Shown: positions 1-13,542, counted from the first letter of the stretch. The stretch: DNA of 64,000 nucleotides from Acanthopagrus latus (GCF_904848185.1 NC_051043.1:5125896-5189895), one strand, 5' to 3'. The notes: generated by a model not told the origin, from the letters alone. Made by a program: numbers and translations.

Positions 1-170
1 GGCGACTCGTTCAGAGTGTACCCTGCCTTCACCCAAAGAGACAACTGGGACTGGCTCCAGTAACCAGTAACCCCCCGCGACCCCTTTGAAAAAAGGGGGA
101 TAAAGCAATAACATCCCCACGACCCTCACGGATAAAAGCAGCAGATAATGAGATGAGAGGGAGATGAGAT
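1..170 (-). repeat. Dispersed fish repeat, partial copy cut by window edge
   Basis: Read on the minus strand, this segment runs from an ATCTCATCTC-type start through a tract resembling 'ggagccagtcccagttgtct' to 'gggtgaaggcagggtacac' and 'gagtcgcc'. The same order of motifs recurs on the plus strand at 10841-11062, so this is the same repeat family in the opposite orientation. This copy carries an extra C/G-rich insertion near 65-110 and is cut by the window start. The family is common in teleosts, but I cannot assign its class with certainty. It has no coding capacity. Confidence 0.65.
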
Positions 171-1177
171 GTTTTTGCGCTTCGAAATATTGGTATTGGT
201 CCCAGAAAATGTAGTATTGGTAGGGCCCCAGTATTCATAAACATTAAACATTAAGACTTTGATTTCATCAGGTTTTTGATGTGCACAAATATCACAATGC
301 TGACCTTTTCAAGATAGAACTTTGTATTTGTTAATTTGAGTATGCACAGGTGCATGTTAAAACATTAGTGGAAAATTAATTTTCATCAGCAATGTTAACA
401 GCTCAGTGGGAATATTTGTATCTATTTTTTTAAAGTAAGGGTACAAACTTAAAAGCTATTTCCTCAGGGCTCGAAAGCCAAAACATCTTTGTTTTTGGGG
501 GGTAAGAGGTCAAGATGTATGACAAAATCTATGAAAACTGAGAGATTTTATCATCTAACAGCATTTATCATAATAGTACCCAACCCTAACAGGCAGCATT
601 AATGCTCACAGAGGCCTGGATTCTGATCTCACAATATGCCCTTAAATGATACGTCAAGCCAGGAAGGATCACTCAGTAAATTTTGTTTGCCTTGGAAATT
701 GTAGTAAACTGTGGTCGTTACCTCAGGTTAATACCTCAGTTGCTCAGTAGAGGGAGCAGCAATTAGGCTGATGTCAAACTGACTGTAAGATCAACTGTTG
801 AGTCCTCAGTGCAGCACATTGTTGGTCTCTTAGCTGTCATCACTGTCACATGTTGAGCTGCTGGTTCTAACAACTGACAGATCTGACTGTAGATCAGTCT
901 CTACAGGAGGGACCTTCAACATAACCATTATACAGGATGCACACATTGATCTGCATCAGTCTCTACCTGACTAAATGACTCACCTGCCCAGATATTGTTG
1001 TATTGGATTTTGTTGTTTTTTGTAGTCTTTATGTAACTAAAGCGCTCACACAGTTTACCATCTGTAACACAGGACTCTTTTTTTTATTCATTCCTCTGAA
1101 ATGAGTAATAGAAAAGGTCAAGGAAAGCTGACCTGAGCTGAGCTGAGGGAGTGTGTTTGTTGATGCTTCAGAGAGAG

Positions 1178-1254
<77 letters not shown>

Positions 1255-4200
1255 CTCCGTGAAGCTGCCTCCAGTTGTTTTGATTTTTGCTGTTTCTGTG
1301 ATGTGGTCATTAGCTTTGCCTGGATGTTAGTAACCCTCAGACAACAAGTATTAAACCCACACACAGGATATAAACTGTTCTTTCCGAACACAGTTCCCAA
1401 CAAAGTTGCAGGACGAGTCAGATAACCTGGTTTTCACTGGCTTTGAAAAATAAAGAATCCATCATTAAGCTATATTATGACCAAATAATTACAGCCATTC
1501 ATAATATCAATAATTTTCACAGTTGCTGTCCAAATAGACCCTAAAACTCACTATTGTTGCCATATTCTTTATGTAACAAAGATAAATTATGTCCAAACCA
1601 CTTCCTGACAAGTGTGTTTCTAAACTAACAGCCATTAATCTGGGACTATAGTACATCTGAAGCTAATTAAAACAAAATGTGCTGCATATTTAATTTCTCT
1701 AAACCACAGGCAATAACTACAGCAGTACCATTAAGACTTACATGTGAGCAGAACGAGCAGCATAAAGAAAAGAAGAAGAACAAGAAGAAAAAGGGCAGAA
1801 AACCAGCAGGACTGAACACCAAACTAGAAGCTAGGCATTCATTAAGGCTTCATAAAGTTTCACAAATTCCCTGTAAAACATGTCATGTACTTTAAGGCAG
1901 ACTGGAGGCCGTTCCCCCCTCTTCTATAAAACACAAAGTATTAGTGGAAATGAATGCTTAAGGCTGAGCGATGGCTACCAGTAACATGTCCCCTACTGCT
2001 TTACACAGTCAGGATGTCAGGGGAAATGGGGACTTACTGTGCTCCACTCACTAATGAGCACAACACTGCTGCTTATTAGTAGGTATAAGCAATGGAGCTC
2101 AGAGCATACCAATCATTAGCAAATTAAATGTGCAAACAAAAGAATTCTGCGAGTTAAAGTCTTGTCAAACATCTGACTGTGTCCTAGATTCTGTCTGACA
2201 TCTAATGGCCAGTAATACGACGGATCAGTCTGAACTGTACTCTCCCACTGCATCACAAAACATAAATGAAACATTCAAAACAAACTTCTGAACAATGGAT
2301 TAGAGATAATATGAAAGGTGTCACAATACAAGCTCATCGTTTTGGTTCATGGCAATTTTACACCGTGTCCTCTACAGACATGGTATAAAGACTTCTTATT
2401 TCCACTTTATGAATCAACCACTCCTCATCCATGATGCCACTGTTTAAACAAACTACAGCAATAATTGAATCTTCTCTAATCAGTGTTGTCTGTGTTTTTC
2501 CTTGACATGTTGATCCTGCCATGTCTCGGAGTGTACCAGAGTTACGTCTTGTCACGTCTCACTTGTTACATCTCGCTTCAGTAAATAAAGGGGGAAAAAG
2601 GAAACAGGACGTCTGACAAAATCTTCAGCCCAGAAGGTGTCAAAATCAAAACGGAGGTAAAAGGAGAGTTCACATTTGTCATGGGCTCAGAAACCCGACA
2701 CCAAATGAACGCTAATGTTGCTAAGCCTCTGCTGAATGTGGAAATTGGCTGTATGCTGCTTTAAATATTTTAATTTTGCAAGGTGATATAAATGTCAATT
2801 ATTGTTTAAAACACCAAGAAGGCTTGACACAACGTGAAACTTTGCTCGTGGTATCACCAGGGTTTCTACACATGAACACGAGCGCTGAGAACGTTGTTTG
2901 TGCACAAAGACTTTACTGAAAAGAACGTTTTTGAACAACTCAAGTTAGCAGTTGCTTGTTCTGCTAGCTGAGTAGGTTTAAATGTTTGATGTCACTATAT
3001 AGAGAAGTCCCACACATTCCAGTGAGCCACAATGGGGCCTTATTTCGGAAAGGAACCGTAATCAATAGTGAGAATTCTTTTTTGAAATATTGATATTCCT
3101 CTCAGACCAACTGACAAATGCATCACTGTAGTGCCTACATAGCCACCTCCTCCAGAGGCTAATTCATTTGGATGCAGTTGTGTTTAACAAACTGTACACA
3201 AGCCTTGTTATATCTCTCTTTTAATAAAACATTTGATTAACACACAAAATGTTCTCCAAGTGGTATCAAACATTAATATTTTTCAAGGTATTGTATCGAA
3301 GTAAAGAAAACACACCTAATAGTTCCATGACGTCATCTTGTTAAATACCTTCCAAAGCCCATAACAGAAACACTACAGCGTTCCTCAGGGGGGTAAATCT
3401 AATCATTTCTCATTCTGATTGTAGAGCCCTCCATTCAAGCTGGTTGACAAGACCTGACTACATCTCTGTTCTCATAACTTCCACTGTCGATATGGTTAGG
3501 CTTGTTGTGATTTTCACTTCTTTTAATGACCTTTTTGTGCCAATATATACTCAATATACAGCGGGTGTGACACTCTGGCCCATGGGGCACATCAGAAGCG
3601 CTAGGACTTGGATGAGGCAGCATGGTGCAGTTGAGTGTTTCGGATCAACTTTGTGGGGCTTTTTAAAGCACTGACTCACTTTACCTACATCTGCTGTCAA
3701 AGAGCAGATTCTCAGACATTCCAAGTTACAAGACTCAAAACGTGAGGTCAGCTTTTGTTCAACAGGGAAGTTGGATTAAATATCCCAGACATTTTTTTTA
3801 ATTTTTTTTTTGACACTGCACATAGGGGAGTCATTGAATGAGATCGACACAAAGGTTTTTTTCAGCTGGACTTCAAACCAGTAATGAACATGAGTAATGC
3901 CCCAGTTTCAGACTGTCATAATTCTGCTGTCTGTTACTAAGTGTGGGGAGATTGAGTAATACTATGATGTGGTCACTGGGAACTAATGGTAAAAGTGGAA
4001 TGGAGGATGTGGAGAACCAGATGTCAATGCTCCATAAGCAAGGTCAAAAGTATAGTCACAGACTCGAGCACATTTGAGTTTGTCAGTGTTTTTCTTCATT
4101 GTCACGTTGTTAAAATGTCTCTGTCAGGTTCATATTTGGTTCTTTGAAATTAAAGTGAGCTTGTTAGAGGGGCAGTCAAAGGTCCAGTCCCTTCAGCCGT

Positions 4201-4856
4201 CCTATCACCTCTCTGTGTGTGCCTGTGCGACCTGAGCCCTGCCTCTTTATTAATTCACACAGAGTGAGCTTCACCTTATGCCAGAAATGCAAATGCATCA
4301 GCCTGCACACCGTGGTGACTGTATGAATATCAACATGCTGGCAACATGTTTAAAAACCATTAATAGATTTTGCTAGCACACACTTTGTCAACATAGCACT
4401 TGAGTGTGGAGACAAATTTATGAAAGTGAAGTATGTTTTCCAGATGACATATTAAGTTTCTCGCTACACATGGTTATTCTGCTAATAAACGTGATCGTCG
4501 ACATACGTACGCGGAGCGTTCGGAGCATTACCCCATGCCCTGCTGGAAATTAGCTGTGCACAGATGAAAGGGATGAGATGGCAATATTTACCTGTTGCTA
4601 TAGCAGCAGTGTAACATACATACACAGAAGCGTTTAAAAAGTAGGCCAGTGAAACGAGTGTGGAATAATGAAGACGTGGTGCAATTATTTGGGGTAATTT
4701 GTGTGTTAAAAAGCTGTGAGTTTGTTGTGTTTTTATGTGCGCTGACATTTCACCATTGTGTTCTGTGGTGCAGTATTGTTTTTTGTTGTTAAGCTTTTTT
4801 AAAAGAGGAAATACTGATCTCCCTTCACTGAGGTGGGAAGTACAAATACTTTGCAG
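171..4856. other. Non-coding stretch, one large microsatellite
   Basis: I see no gene here. All open frames are short, lack homology I can recognise and are not flanked by convincing splice signals. Content is ordinary AT-rich intergenic or intronic DNA with the GT microsatellite at 1171-1253 and short A or T runs. A purine-rich stretch lies around 1766-1800. Confidence 0.6.
1171..1253. repeat. Compound (GA)5(GT)36 microsatellite
   Basis: Five GA units at 1171-1180 run directly into an uninterrupted GT tract at 1181-1253 (about 36 units). Open frames read through it on both strands only because a dinucleotide repeat has no stops. Such tracts are usually length-polymorphic and can adopt Z-DNA. 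Confidence 0.98.
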
Positions 4857-5601
4857 TAGGAATCCACCTTTTTCAGTCCTGATGCTGATGCCTGGGCTTT
4901 GTGTATCTGTTGATAACCGATACTGATCCGATACTTTGTTGAATTAATAATAAACTGTATACCGGTCTCGGAAACATACTTGCATGATGAAAGACAGTAC
5001 CTTGGCTCTAATTATTCCAGTAGGCGACGGAAGCCCTCATCTTCAACAACTGACATTGGCTGAGCGTCTAAAACAATGAATTCTAAAACTTTCTGTGTTA
5101 TTGCCAATGCTTTCAAGCTTTTTTGTCAGAAACTTTTCGTGTCGTTGAAGTGCCTCTGCCAAAGTTAGTGGCTGGGCTGTTCTGTCTCCTGCTCCTTTGG
5201 TTTTGTTGAGCTGCAGGAATTCGGCGTGCTCCTTAGCATGGTGCTTTTGGATGTGCTTGATTAAACTGGCAGTATTGTACTTTGCAGTACTACCACCAAC
5301 CTTCGAAACATTTACTTTGCAGACATTGCAAACAGCCATCAAACTAGTTGGCGTAGCAAGCGTGAAATATCTCCACACAACCGACTCTTGGGCTCGCTCC
5401 ATGTTGTTTAACAGTTAACTCGACTCTTCCAGCATGAGATACCGTGCTGCTGACGACTGATGTAGGATTGCTACGACAGAGGGAAAAAAAACAAAAAAAA
5501 CAAAACTGGATCAGCCCGTGGATCTGTTAATTTTCCAATCCCCAATCCAGCTTTTTTGTCAATATCGGGGCTGATATCCGATCTTAATATCAGCACCCCT
5601 A
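4857..5601 (-). mobile_element. hAT-superfamily transposon relic with 8-bp target duplication
   Basis: The element is bounded by an exact 8-bp direct repeat, CTTTGCAG, at 4849-4856 and 5602-5609. The ends are short imperfect inverted repeats (TAGGAATCC at the left; TAGGGGTGC read inward from the right). An 8-bp target duplication is the hallmark of hAT elements. Next to both ends lie 'gatccgatac' / 'gatcggatatc' type sub-terminal motifs seen in fish hAT elements. At 745 bp it is far shorter than an autonomous hAT and keeps only the N-terminal BED-finger part of the transposase on the minus strand. Confidence 0.85.
5043..5402 (-). pseudogene. BED zinc-finger N-terminal fragment of a hAT transposase
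   Basis: The open frame gives 119 residues starting MERAQESVVWRYF. It contains a BED-type finger: the aromatic start VVWRYF, a CNVCK pair of cysteines near residues 25-28, and a HIQKHH histidine cluster near residues 49-54. This layout matches ZBED-like and hAT transposases, in which the BED finger binds the transposon ends. The catalytic RNase-H-like region and the C-terminal dimerisation domain are missing, because the 745-bp element ends soon after. The first 90 or so residues look transposase-like and the last part is probably out-of-family read-through. It is inferred to be inactive as a transposase. An exapted DNA-binding protein is possible but has no support here. Confidence 0.75.
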
Positions 5602-5609
5602 CTTTGCAG

Positions 5610-8600
5610 GTATCTGTGCTGAAGCATTGGTGTTCAGTTTACTGACAACTTTTGACTTTTACTCCCTACATTGGAACGCAAATACCTGTACTCATTACGT
5701 TCTCAAAACAGGATAATTAATGTAGTTTTAATGCATTTGAGGTGAAAAAGGTGAGACTGAGGCTAGACTGGAATGGGGACAAAAGGTGAGAGGTTGATTT
5801 TCTTATTTTCCTCACTTTGTTGCTGTGCTCGCGGCTCTTTTTTTATTTAACGTCATGGGAATGAAACTCACCAATTAACTATCTTTGTGTTGGATTTCCG
5901 AACAGCTCGGAAAAACCCTACTCATTCCAATAGTCTCTGAATTAAATAAATATGTGAGGTTCAGTTTGCTTTGGGCAGAATTGTCCTTCAGAGGGATACT
6001 TTTAATGTTTACATTTTGAAAAAAATTCAGAGCCTGTACTTCAATGCTTGAGTAAAGAATGTGTGTACTGTTTCCACTCTGTCTTTTGAATACATAAAAA
6101 AGGGGGTAACATTGATACGTGCATGAGCTCATGGAGACATACATTACAAACATGAAATACTGATGAAGCACTGCCCTCAGAGCTATCACCCCTCTCAGTG
6201 GGGATGTTAAAAAACGAGCGTGCTGTGTGGTATATTCCCTGACATCATTCTTTCAGCCAGCTTGACAAGATTTCCTGCACACGTAAGGGAACAGCTTGCC
6301 AAGAACATCAATGCGTTTTGGACGAGTGTTTACCTTTTACGGTCCCGTATAAGACTTCATATGTCCGTCTGGAGCGTTTGCAGCCAATGATATCATCACT
6401 GGGACAATCATGCTCTGCCAACCACCCACAATGCTCCCTGATTCCAACGTTTGCCTTCAGAAAATGCAAAAAGACACCAGCTTGTCGATACAGCATCGTG
6501 GCTGACGCCCTCATGTGTTCTAAACATGTTGGCTGGAATGAAGCTGTTGTGTGAGTGCATGTGCCTGTTTGACTTTTAATGTGGGCCAGACGCTGACTTC
6601 ATCACCACAATGCTTACCACAGTAGTTCCATCCATCCTGCTTCCCAATCTGCCGGCCAAGCCATGCTTCCTACTATTACATCCTGGGACTGCAGATGGGA
6701 GGAAAAAGGAATCGAATCCTAACATTCTGTCGCTACCGATGGAAAGAGGTAAAAAGAAGACTACCACAACTGGAAACAAAAAGAGAGCGAGTCCTTTGGT
6801 TGTATTCCACACAAAAGTCTCAAAGCTACCGTTCTGGGTTCGCTTCTACAGTTAATATCTTTCACATCAGTCCGGGCATGACAGCAGAACTTCAGACGCC
6901 AGACGTTCTTGTTCGTCACACTCACATTTTTTCCGAGCAGAATGGCTTTCCAGCTCAAACAAATAAAAACTATTATATAAGGATTCACAGAGAAGGTCCA
7001 AGTAAATTAAAATAAAACTTTCGTAGCAGACTGGTAGCCGTGGCAAATACTGACCTAAATTGAATCAAGCATGTATAATTCATTATCTACTATGCACATC
7101 TAGACACACGCTCACAGTTGCTATAATCAATTTTTTTTCCCATTAATGATCACCGAACTTCCTCTCGTCTTTCGTCTTTCAGCTCACTGTTTTAAACAAT
7201 TACAATTTATTGGTTTTAGTTCACTCTGACTGCTCTCGTCAGCATTCTATTCAGCAGCAGCAGACATCTAGTTTTAAACGAAAAAGCAAAAAAAACTATA
7301 GGCTAAAAGATCAGCAAATAGTATTTTGTTACACTGCAGGAACATTCAGAGGTCAGTGCTTTTCCGCAGCAGTGATCAGGGTCTAAATTGTGATCCAAAA
7401 AGCTCTTGCTCGAGGGATAAAAACTACATTTCTGATTGGTTGAGTACTGACAGCAGCCACCATCTTTTTTTTTTTTTTTTTTTTTCATTTTTAATCTTCA
7501 ACTGTTAACCAGTTTGTGTTTTGTACTTACTGCTTTGACACACATACAGTATATGACAGATGGGCTGACAAATGACTGACATTTTCATCCATCAGCAGAC
7601 TAATTAGCCTAATCCTTGCAGTGCTTTAGATTGCAGTTGAAAATGAGACAGCAACTAGCTGAAGTAACTTGGAAAGGAAATAAGGAAATTTACTTATTAT
7701 TTTGGTGGGAACTTGACCATAGATGAGGATTTAGCAAATTCAGAGCCACACGTGTCCCTCAAACAAAAAGCCAATGTAAAGTGAATATTGGACTTTCCAA
7801 ATGTTTCTGCTGTCCCCACATAGCCAACATACTAGTTAATGCATGTCTAAGAAATTGAATAAATTCCTGACTTCCGCATCGGTCACTTGCTCTTCCACCA
7901 CCATTGTTAAACATTTGACAATCCGAACACGTTTTCTGCCCCCTCAGGATATTTTGTGTCTGCTCCCTTAGTGAAGCAGAAGGCTCCATTCTCCAGATTT
8001 ACTGCCCTGTTGGACAGCTAATTGTCAATCCTGTGCCGGTGATTACTCTCAGACACAACCCACGCTGTGCAAGACCGGTGGTAAAAAAGTACTTTCTCAC
8101 GCCAAAGCTAGAGCACCTTAGGCTATCTACGAAAATACCACTGCAGCTACACCGCGAGTTAAAATAAGAACATGTTGTGTTGCAGGTAAGCCGTGCCTGT
8201 CATAGCATTTTTTCCCAACTACAACTATTTCTGTGTTTCTGTGTTATTAAAAGTGTCGCATATCAGTGTGTTTTTTGTTTGATTGTTGATTAAAAAAAAA
8301 ATAAAAAGATAAAAATATGTCATTCTTTGGCTCTGATGCAGCATGCAATCTGCAAAGTAACTAGTAACTAAAGTTAAAAATTGTATTTATGTACAGTGCT
8401 TGAGAAGATGTACTTTGATACGCTCCATCATTGGATATTAAACATAGTATAACTTAGACTTAAAAGGAGTAAAAGTAAAGTATGTATAGCTTGGTAACAG
8501 TGCAAACAAATATTTTGTGGACAATGTGTGGGGACGAGATGGAAAACCCACTCAAAACTCGAGAACAGCAAACCACACTGGTGTTGCCTGTTTTCAACCA

Positions 8601-10840
8601 GATGCCCCGCTAGTCCATGTCTGTAATCACGCTGTTGTAAAATGACTTTTTAAAGTTCAAGTTGTTCGCTTTGAGTGCTTACGACAGCTGTTCTCCGATC
8701 TGCAGACATTTGCGAGGCCAATGTGTCTCAACTTCAAGATAAGCTTTGATACGTACACAAACACCTTCAATACAGCAAAACCAGCAAGTCGCAGCTGGCA
8801 GAGTGCAACACTTCTAGCACTTCATTCACAGGCTTGGAATGGGATGAGATGGAAATATCATAGTCATAAATAGCTTTACAACATGGAGGTAAGGGGGAAG
8901 CCAAAAACAGCCCTCATCTGTCCTGATCCTCCCACACAGCAGCCATGAACTAATCATGGTCATGACTTTAAATGACCTGTTGCATAATGATTCGAGGAAA
9001 AATCAACTTTCATCATTGGGAGGATACATTTTATACACTTACAAATCATTCGTGGCAGTTTTCTCATTTCCAAAAGTAACAACTGATAAAAAAAAAAAAG
9101 AAGCAGCAGCAATTTGTAGCACTAAAAAAAAAGGCTTTGAGAAAAGATCCAAGAAATGTTCAAGAACTGTACTTGAGCTGTGGCGCTTGCAGCTGTAAGC
9201 AGTTATTTCCTGCCTCTGATGCGCTGATGAGAAGACAGACACTACACAGATCATCAACAAAATCTGTGTTGTGAACATGGAGTAAATTGCAGGCTGACAT
9301 CACTGGACCCACCCCCTATATAACTGCAAACACAGAATTACCTCACAAGCAAAGAACTGGCCCTTTGTAGTGTAAATAAAAAGGAGTCCAATAAAGGCAC
9401 ATTCTACCACTTCTAAGAAACAGTCAGCGCTGTATAGTTTTAAGCAGGAGACTTATGGTTTTCCTAACAGACAACATCCCACGCTACGCGAGCCATGTTT
9501 GTCTTGGCAGGCTCATCATTTAGTTATCGCTTGGTCCAGCATTCACATTTTCTGCTTTAGCTCCGTTTGACAGTTTATGGGTGTCTAGGATGTATTGGAT
9601 CACAAGCCTTTTTTTTCTTTTTTTTTTTTCTTCCTGGAACTGCTGGTGGCTGACTTCCACAAAGATGTGACCTCCAGCGGTGTGACCTCAGGAAACGGGG
9701 TGGGCACCGGAGGGGTTGACAGCCATCCATCACAGCTGGCGTGCCCTGGGACACGCTGTGCAGCACAGCTACAGCGTGCTCTCTGGCTTCCCTCTCAGCA
9801 CTGACCATTTCATGCTTCTTGAAATCCAATACACGCTTATATTTAGCTTGTCCTCTCCACATTTTACAACACGGACAGGGCCAACAAATGCCCACGACTT
9901 TACTATGAGACCAAACAATTTGCGGTTGTTGCATAAAATACAGTCCATGGCAACTGTATCTGCTTTGCTGTTTCTTTGTTGTTGCAAATAACACAGTGAC
10001 ACACTCAGTGACCGCAGAGATGAACCACTGAAAAAGGAATGATAAATACGAGTCAGCTGTGGATAATAAATCAACATACTCGCATAATTATGCAGGACAT
10101 TTATACTTTAAAGATCCAGTTAATATAGCTTGTTGTGCCTAAAACCTTTCATCAAGTCAATCATTCAGTAAGGTCGGGTCACAGTTGTATGCACCAGACT
10201 ATCTCTGCAAGCTCTTTCAGCTACTCATCATGAATTTATCCTCTTACACATATCAAGACTTTGCACACTCTCAGCGTAAGCATTCCTTAGCTCATCAAGC
10301 AGCCACTGGAGCAGCTGAGGATCAAGCACACGAGTGAATTCAACAATAATGGAACATTTGGCACGAGTAGTGTTTGATCTACCAGTCTATTCACGTCCAC
10401 TGATAAAATCTAAACCTTTAATGCTTGGCTCACCAGCATTTCTCCAAAACAGCGATTATCACAAATGAGCTGCAGTGGAGGTTTAAGGCTTACAGTCAGT
10501 CATTAAGGGGAATACAGTGGAAGGTTTAGGGAAACATTAAACCAGCAACTTTGAACTTGCAGCACATTGAGACTTGCTAAGCTTACCTGCAGACACAGGC
10601 TGTAAGGAGCAGTCTGAAACTGAAAACCTTTGACCCCGGACTTTCTGTGCATAAATGGCACTGGACCCTGTTTTCGTTAAGTTTTGGTTCTTTCTGGTGT
10701 GAGAAAGTCAGTGAGATGTATGCACAGTGCAGTGTAGCACAGCCTAGTATGGACAAGGGTAGCAGGAGCAGTTACTCCTTTTATGAACAACAGATTCCAG
10801 GTGTCACGTTTTTGTAAATTGAAACCCAATCGAAAAAAGA
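5610..10840. other. Non-coding stretch
   Basis: No gene recognised. Open frames of 60-139 codons here have repetitive or low-complexity translations (poly-K or poly-F from A/T runs near 7466-7486, 9090-9130 and 9608-9630) and no family resemblance. A weak TATA-like string occurs near 9319 without any downstream open frame of interest. Confidence 0.55.
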
Positions 10841-11062
10841 TCTCATCTCATCTCATTTTCCTCCGTTTATCCATGAGGGTTTGCGGAGATTACTGGAGCC
10901 AATCCCAGTTATCTCTATGGGTGAAGGCAGGGTACACCCTGGATGAGTCGCCAGCTCATCACAGGGCCCTTACTGATGGCAGAGGCCGCAACTCAAGGTG
11001 CCAACTGCACATCAGGAGCAATTATGGGGTTCAGTATGTTGCTCAAGGATACTTCGACATGT
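10841..11062 (+). repeat. Dispersed fish repeat, plus-strand copy
   Basis: It begins with TCTCATCTCATCTC and continues through 'ggagccaatcccagttatct', 'gggtgaaggcagggtacacc' and 'gatgagtcgccagctcatca', ending in a 'gctcaaggatacttcgacatg' tail. The first half matches the minus-strand copy at 1-170. An open frame of 104 codons at 10783-11097 runs through it but is not a gene. The tail phrase resembles the 3' ends of fish retroposons; the class is uncertain. Confidence 0.7.
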
Positions 11063-11635
11063 CGAAAAAGATTTTCAGTTTAAATGGTTGTAATTAAAAT
11101 CAGGATCTGTGAATTTTTTCACATCTAGCAGCCTGCAGCTGCTCTTTCAGACACTTATCCAGTGCGCATGAAGACCATCAACTGACTAATAAGAAGGCAA
11201 CTTGGATAGTGTCATTGATGGTGGGTTATCTTCTTTTTTCAGAGATCCTTTACTGATTTGTTTGGGAAGATGGTTTACTCAAGTGGGATTTGAGGAAGGA
11301 ATTTAATTTCTATCCTTTGTTGTTTATTGTTCAAGTGTGGTGTTTTTTCTTGTTGTTTCTTCTGTTGTTTGAACATGTCTAATCCCAACCCACAAAAAGA
11401 AGATCCTGTAAATGACTGCTGTCAGGGCATAAAACAAATGATCTGTTGATCTTTATTTGTCCAAATACGATGGCTGAGGTCAATGCTGGACAGAAATGTT
11501 GAACCCCTCAATTACATTTTTTTGAGCTCTCAGCCAGAATTGGGGGAAGATTTGGGTGTGTTTTTTAAATTTTTTTTATTTATTTGTTTTACTTACTAAT
11601 CAATGATATGTTGTAGCTTCTTTCTTGTGACAGAT

Positions 11636-11700
11636 GTACTTATTGTAAGTCGCTTTGTACAAAGGCACCTGCTAAATGCCCTAAATGTAAATGTAAACAG
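11636..11700 (+). repeat. LINE/SINE-type 3' tail (L2-like)
   Basis: The string from 'attgtaagtcgctttg' through 'cacctgctaaatgcc' to repeated 'taaatg' units is the characteristic 3' tail shared by fish L2-type LINEs and the SINEs they mobilise. Only the tail is recognisable, consistent with 5' truncation. Confidence 0.65.
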
Positions 11701-12038
11701 TGCTCAAAGAAAATTATTCGAAAAAAGAATTGATCAGACCCTCAGAAATCCTGCTCCTCTCTTTTGGTTACGGTATCACCCTTTACTATATCTGTACGAT
11801 CACATCTCAACACGTCAACAGCACTGATGTGTTTTGCTCCTTTTCTCTTTCTCTCTTTACTGAGGGTTAGAAAACATTCATGAACATAGTTTTCCTTTTT
11901 AATTTTCATTTGCTGCTGCTGGATATATTGTCATAGCAAATTATCACTTCCTTTTACCTAATGACATCTAATGGATTACTTAGAAAAATGTGTTACTACT
12001 GATGCCTCTTGGGGAAATCTGGATATAAACAAGCAAGT

Positions 12039-12345
12039 GGCTGCAACTAACGATAGTCTTAATCAACAATAAATCTATGGATGATTTTCTTGATTAATGA
12101 TTTAGTCTCTCAAATGTCCAAAAAGGTGAGATCTTCACATATCTTGTTTGGTCCAAACAATAGTCCACAAACCCGAGACATCAAGTTCACTGTTGTAAGA
12201 GATGGAACAGCAAAAAGCTGAAACACTGGTTCCACTGGGAGATGCTGGCTTGAGAAAAAGTAACCCAAACAATAGATCGATCACCAAAATAGTTGCCAGT
12301 TAATTTTCTGTTGATTAAGTGACTACAGTAATGCTTTCAGCTCTG
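12039..12345. mobile_element. hAT-like MITE, degraded
   Basis: The left end reads GGCTGCAACTAACGAT and the right end CTTTCAGCTCTG, matching the short inverted ends of an abundant fish MITE family that contains 'gattaa' and 'cgatta' repeats inside. Related copies are at 13227-13542 and 24450-24706. I could not define a target duplication for this copy. No coding capacity. Confidence 0.6.
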
Positions 12346-13226
12346 GGGAGTTTGTTAAGCTGCTCAACTGCCAACCCCAACGTTTCCAAAGAGTTCAGCA
12401 AAAGTGTCCCTCATTATATGTTGGAGCAATTTTATTGCTCTGGAGAAACCCTGTGTCCCAGAACAAATACAATTGTAAACTGGATGGCATTATAGTCACG
12501 TAGATCAGCATAAACCAAACAGACATTTCACAAAGAACTGTGAAAACTGGCAGACTTGGTTAAGTCAGTAAAACCTGATACAGAACTGTTTTAGCCAAGT
12601 CTCAGTGTAGCATCCCCCAGCAACTCCATGACTCAATTTTACTACACTGATTGCTTCTCACTTTTGTAATGAAGGCTTCCTAAAAGCTAAATCTCCTACA
12701 GTCATTTAATACAAACCACGGGTGCTTGCACAAGCCCTCTTCTTTTACAAGCTCCATGCTGGTTAGTCCCAACTCCAGCGAGGCTGAGAGAGAAGAAATT
12801 CAAGCTGCTTTTCTGTATGTTTAAAGAAATGGAAAGTTTTAGGTGTAAGACTCAAAACAAACAGGTCAAGTACTCTGACCCGACTTTTACTTTACTCTCT
12901 GGGACATTCCTCTAAAATGACCTCATAGGGGACAGCAGGCCTGGAAAGCAATAAAATCTGTCTCAATGGAGATGGCTTTTCCATCAGCTCTCCGGCTTCA
13001 TTGTTCAGGGCTGCAGATCAGACCTGCAGTTCTAGACCCCCTGTTGCAGCTTCAAGGACAAGGGGAGAGGTTGTAGCAACTTATACTACTACTCAGGTAC
13101 AAACTGTCACATCTTAAACTCTTGCAATGTTATAGTCACTACAGGCTAACGTTATTGTCATTGGTAGCTAAAAGGTGAGCTACTGAGGGCTAACTGATTT
13201 TGTGCACAGCAAAAGTGGCCAGAAAA

Positions 13227-13542
13227 GGACCTGAAACGACTAGCTGATTAATCGATTAGTCGGTAGAAAGACAATGATCATGAACTATAAGTCATTACAA
13301 AAGCAAAAAAAAACCAAAAAACTGTTAAACATGGTATTAATTATATGCACTCTTAAAGTAAAGGACTTGCTATTTTTTTGGGGTCATTTATGAAAGTAAA
13401 TTAAGAGTCTTGCGGTTTAGGACTTTTGGTTGGACAAAAGAAGCACTTTGATGAGTGTTTTCCAACTTTCAGATGATTCATCGATCACTTGTGAAAACAA
13501 TTGTTTAATCGGCAGTAGAAATAATCTTTAGATGGAGCCCTA
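13227..13542. mobile_element. hAT-like MITE, degraded
   Basis: It starts near GGACCTGAAACGACTAG followed by 'gattaatcgattagtcg', and ends with 'ctttagatggagcccta'. The ends pair as degraded TAGGGCT-type inverted repeats. Flanks CAGAAAAG and CAGAAACA agree at 6 of 8 positions, a possible decayed target duplication. Family resemblance to 12039-12345 and 24450-24706. Confidence 0.55.

Noticed and set aside
1029..1425. Open frames of 124 and 90 codons on both strands
   Set aside because: They exist only because the GT repeat has no stops; the translations are His-Thr or Cys-Val repeats.
9315..9330. TATA-like string 'ctatataactg'
   Set aside because: No downstream gene signal; a chance AT-rich match.
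9575..9994. 139-codon minus-strand open frame
   Set aside because: Contains a poly-lysine tract from an A/T run and has no family resemblance; an overlapping plus-strand frame is equally long-looking, so I treat it as chance.
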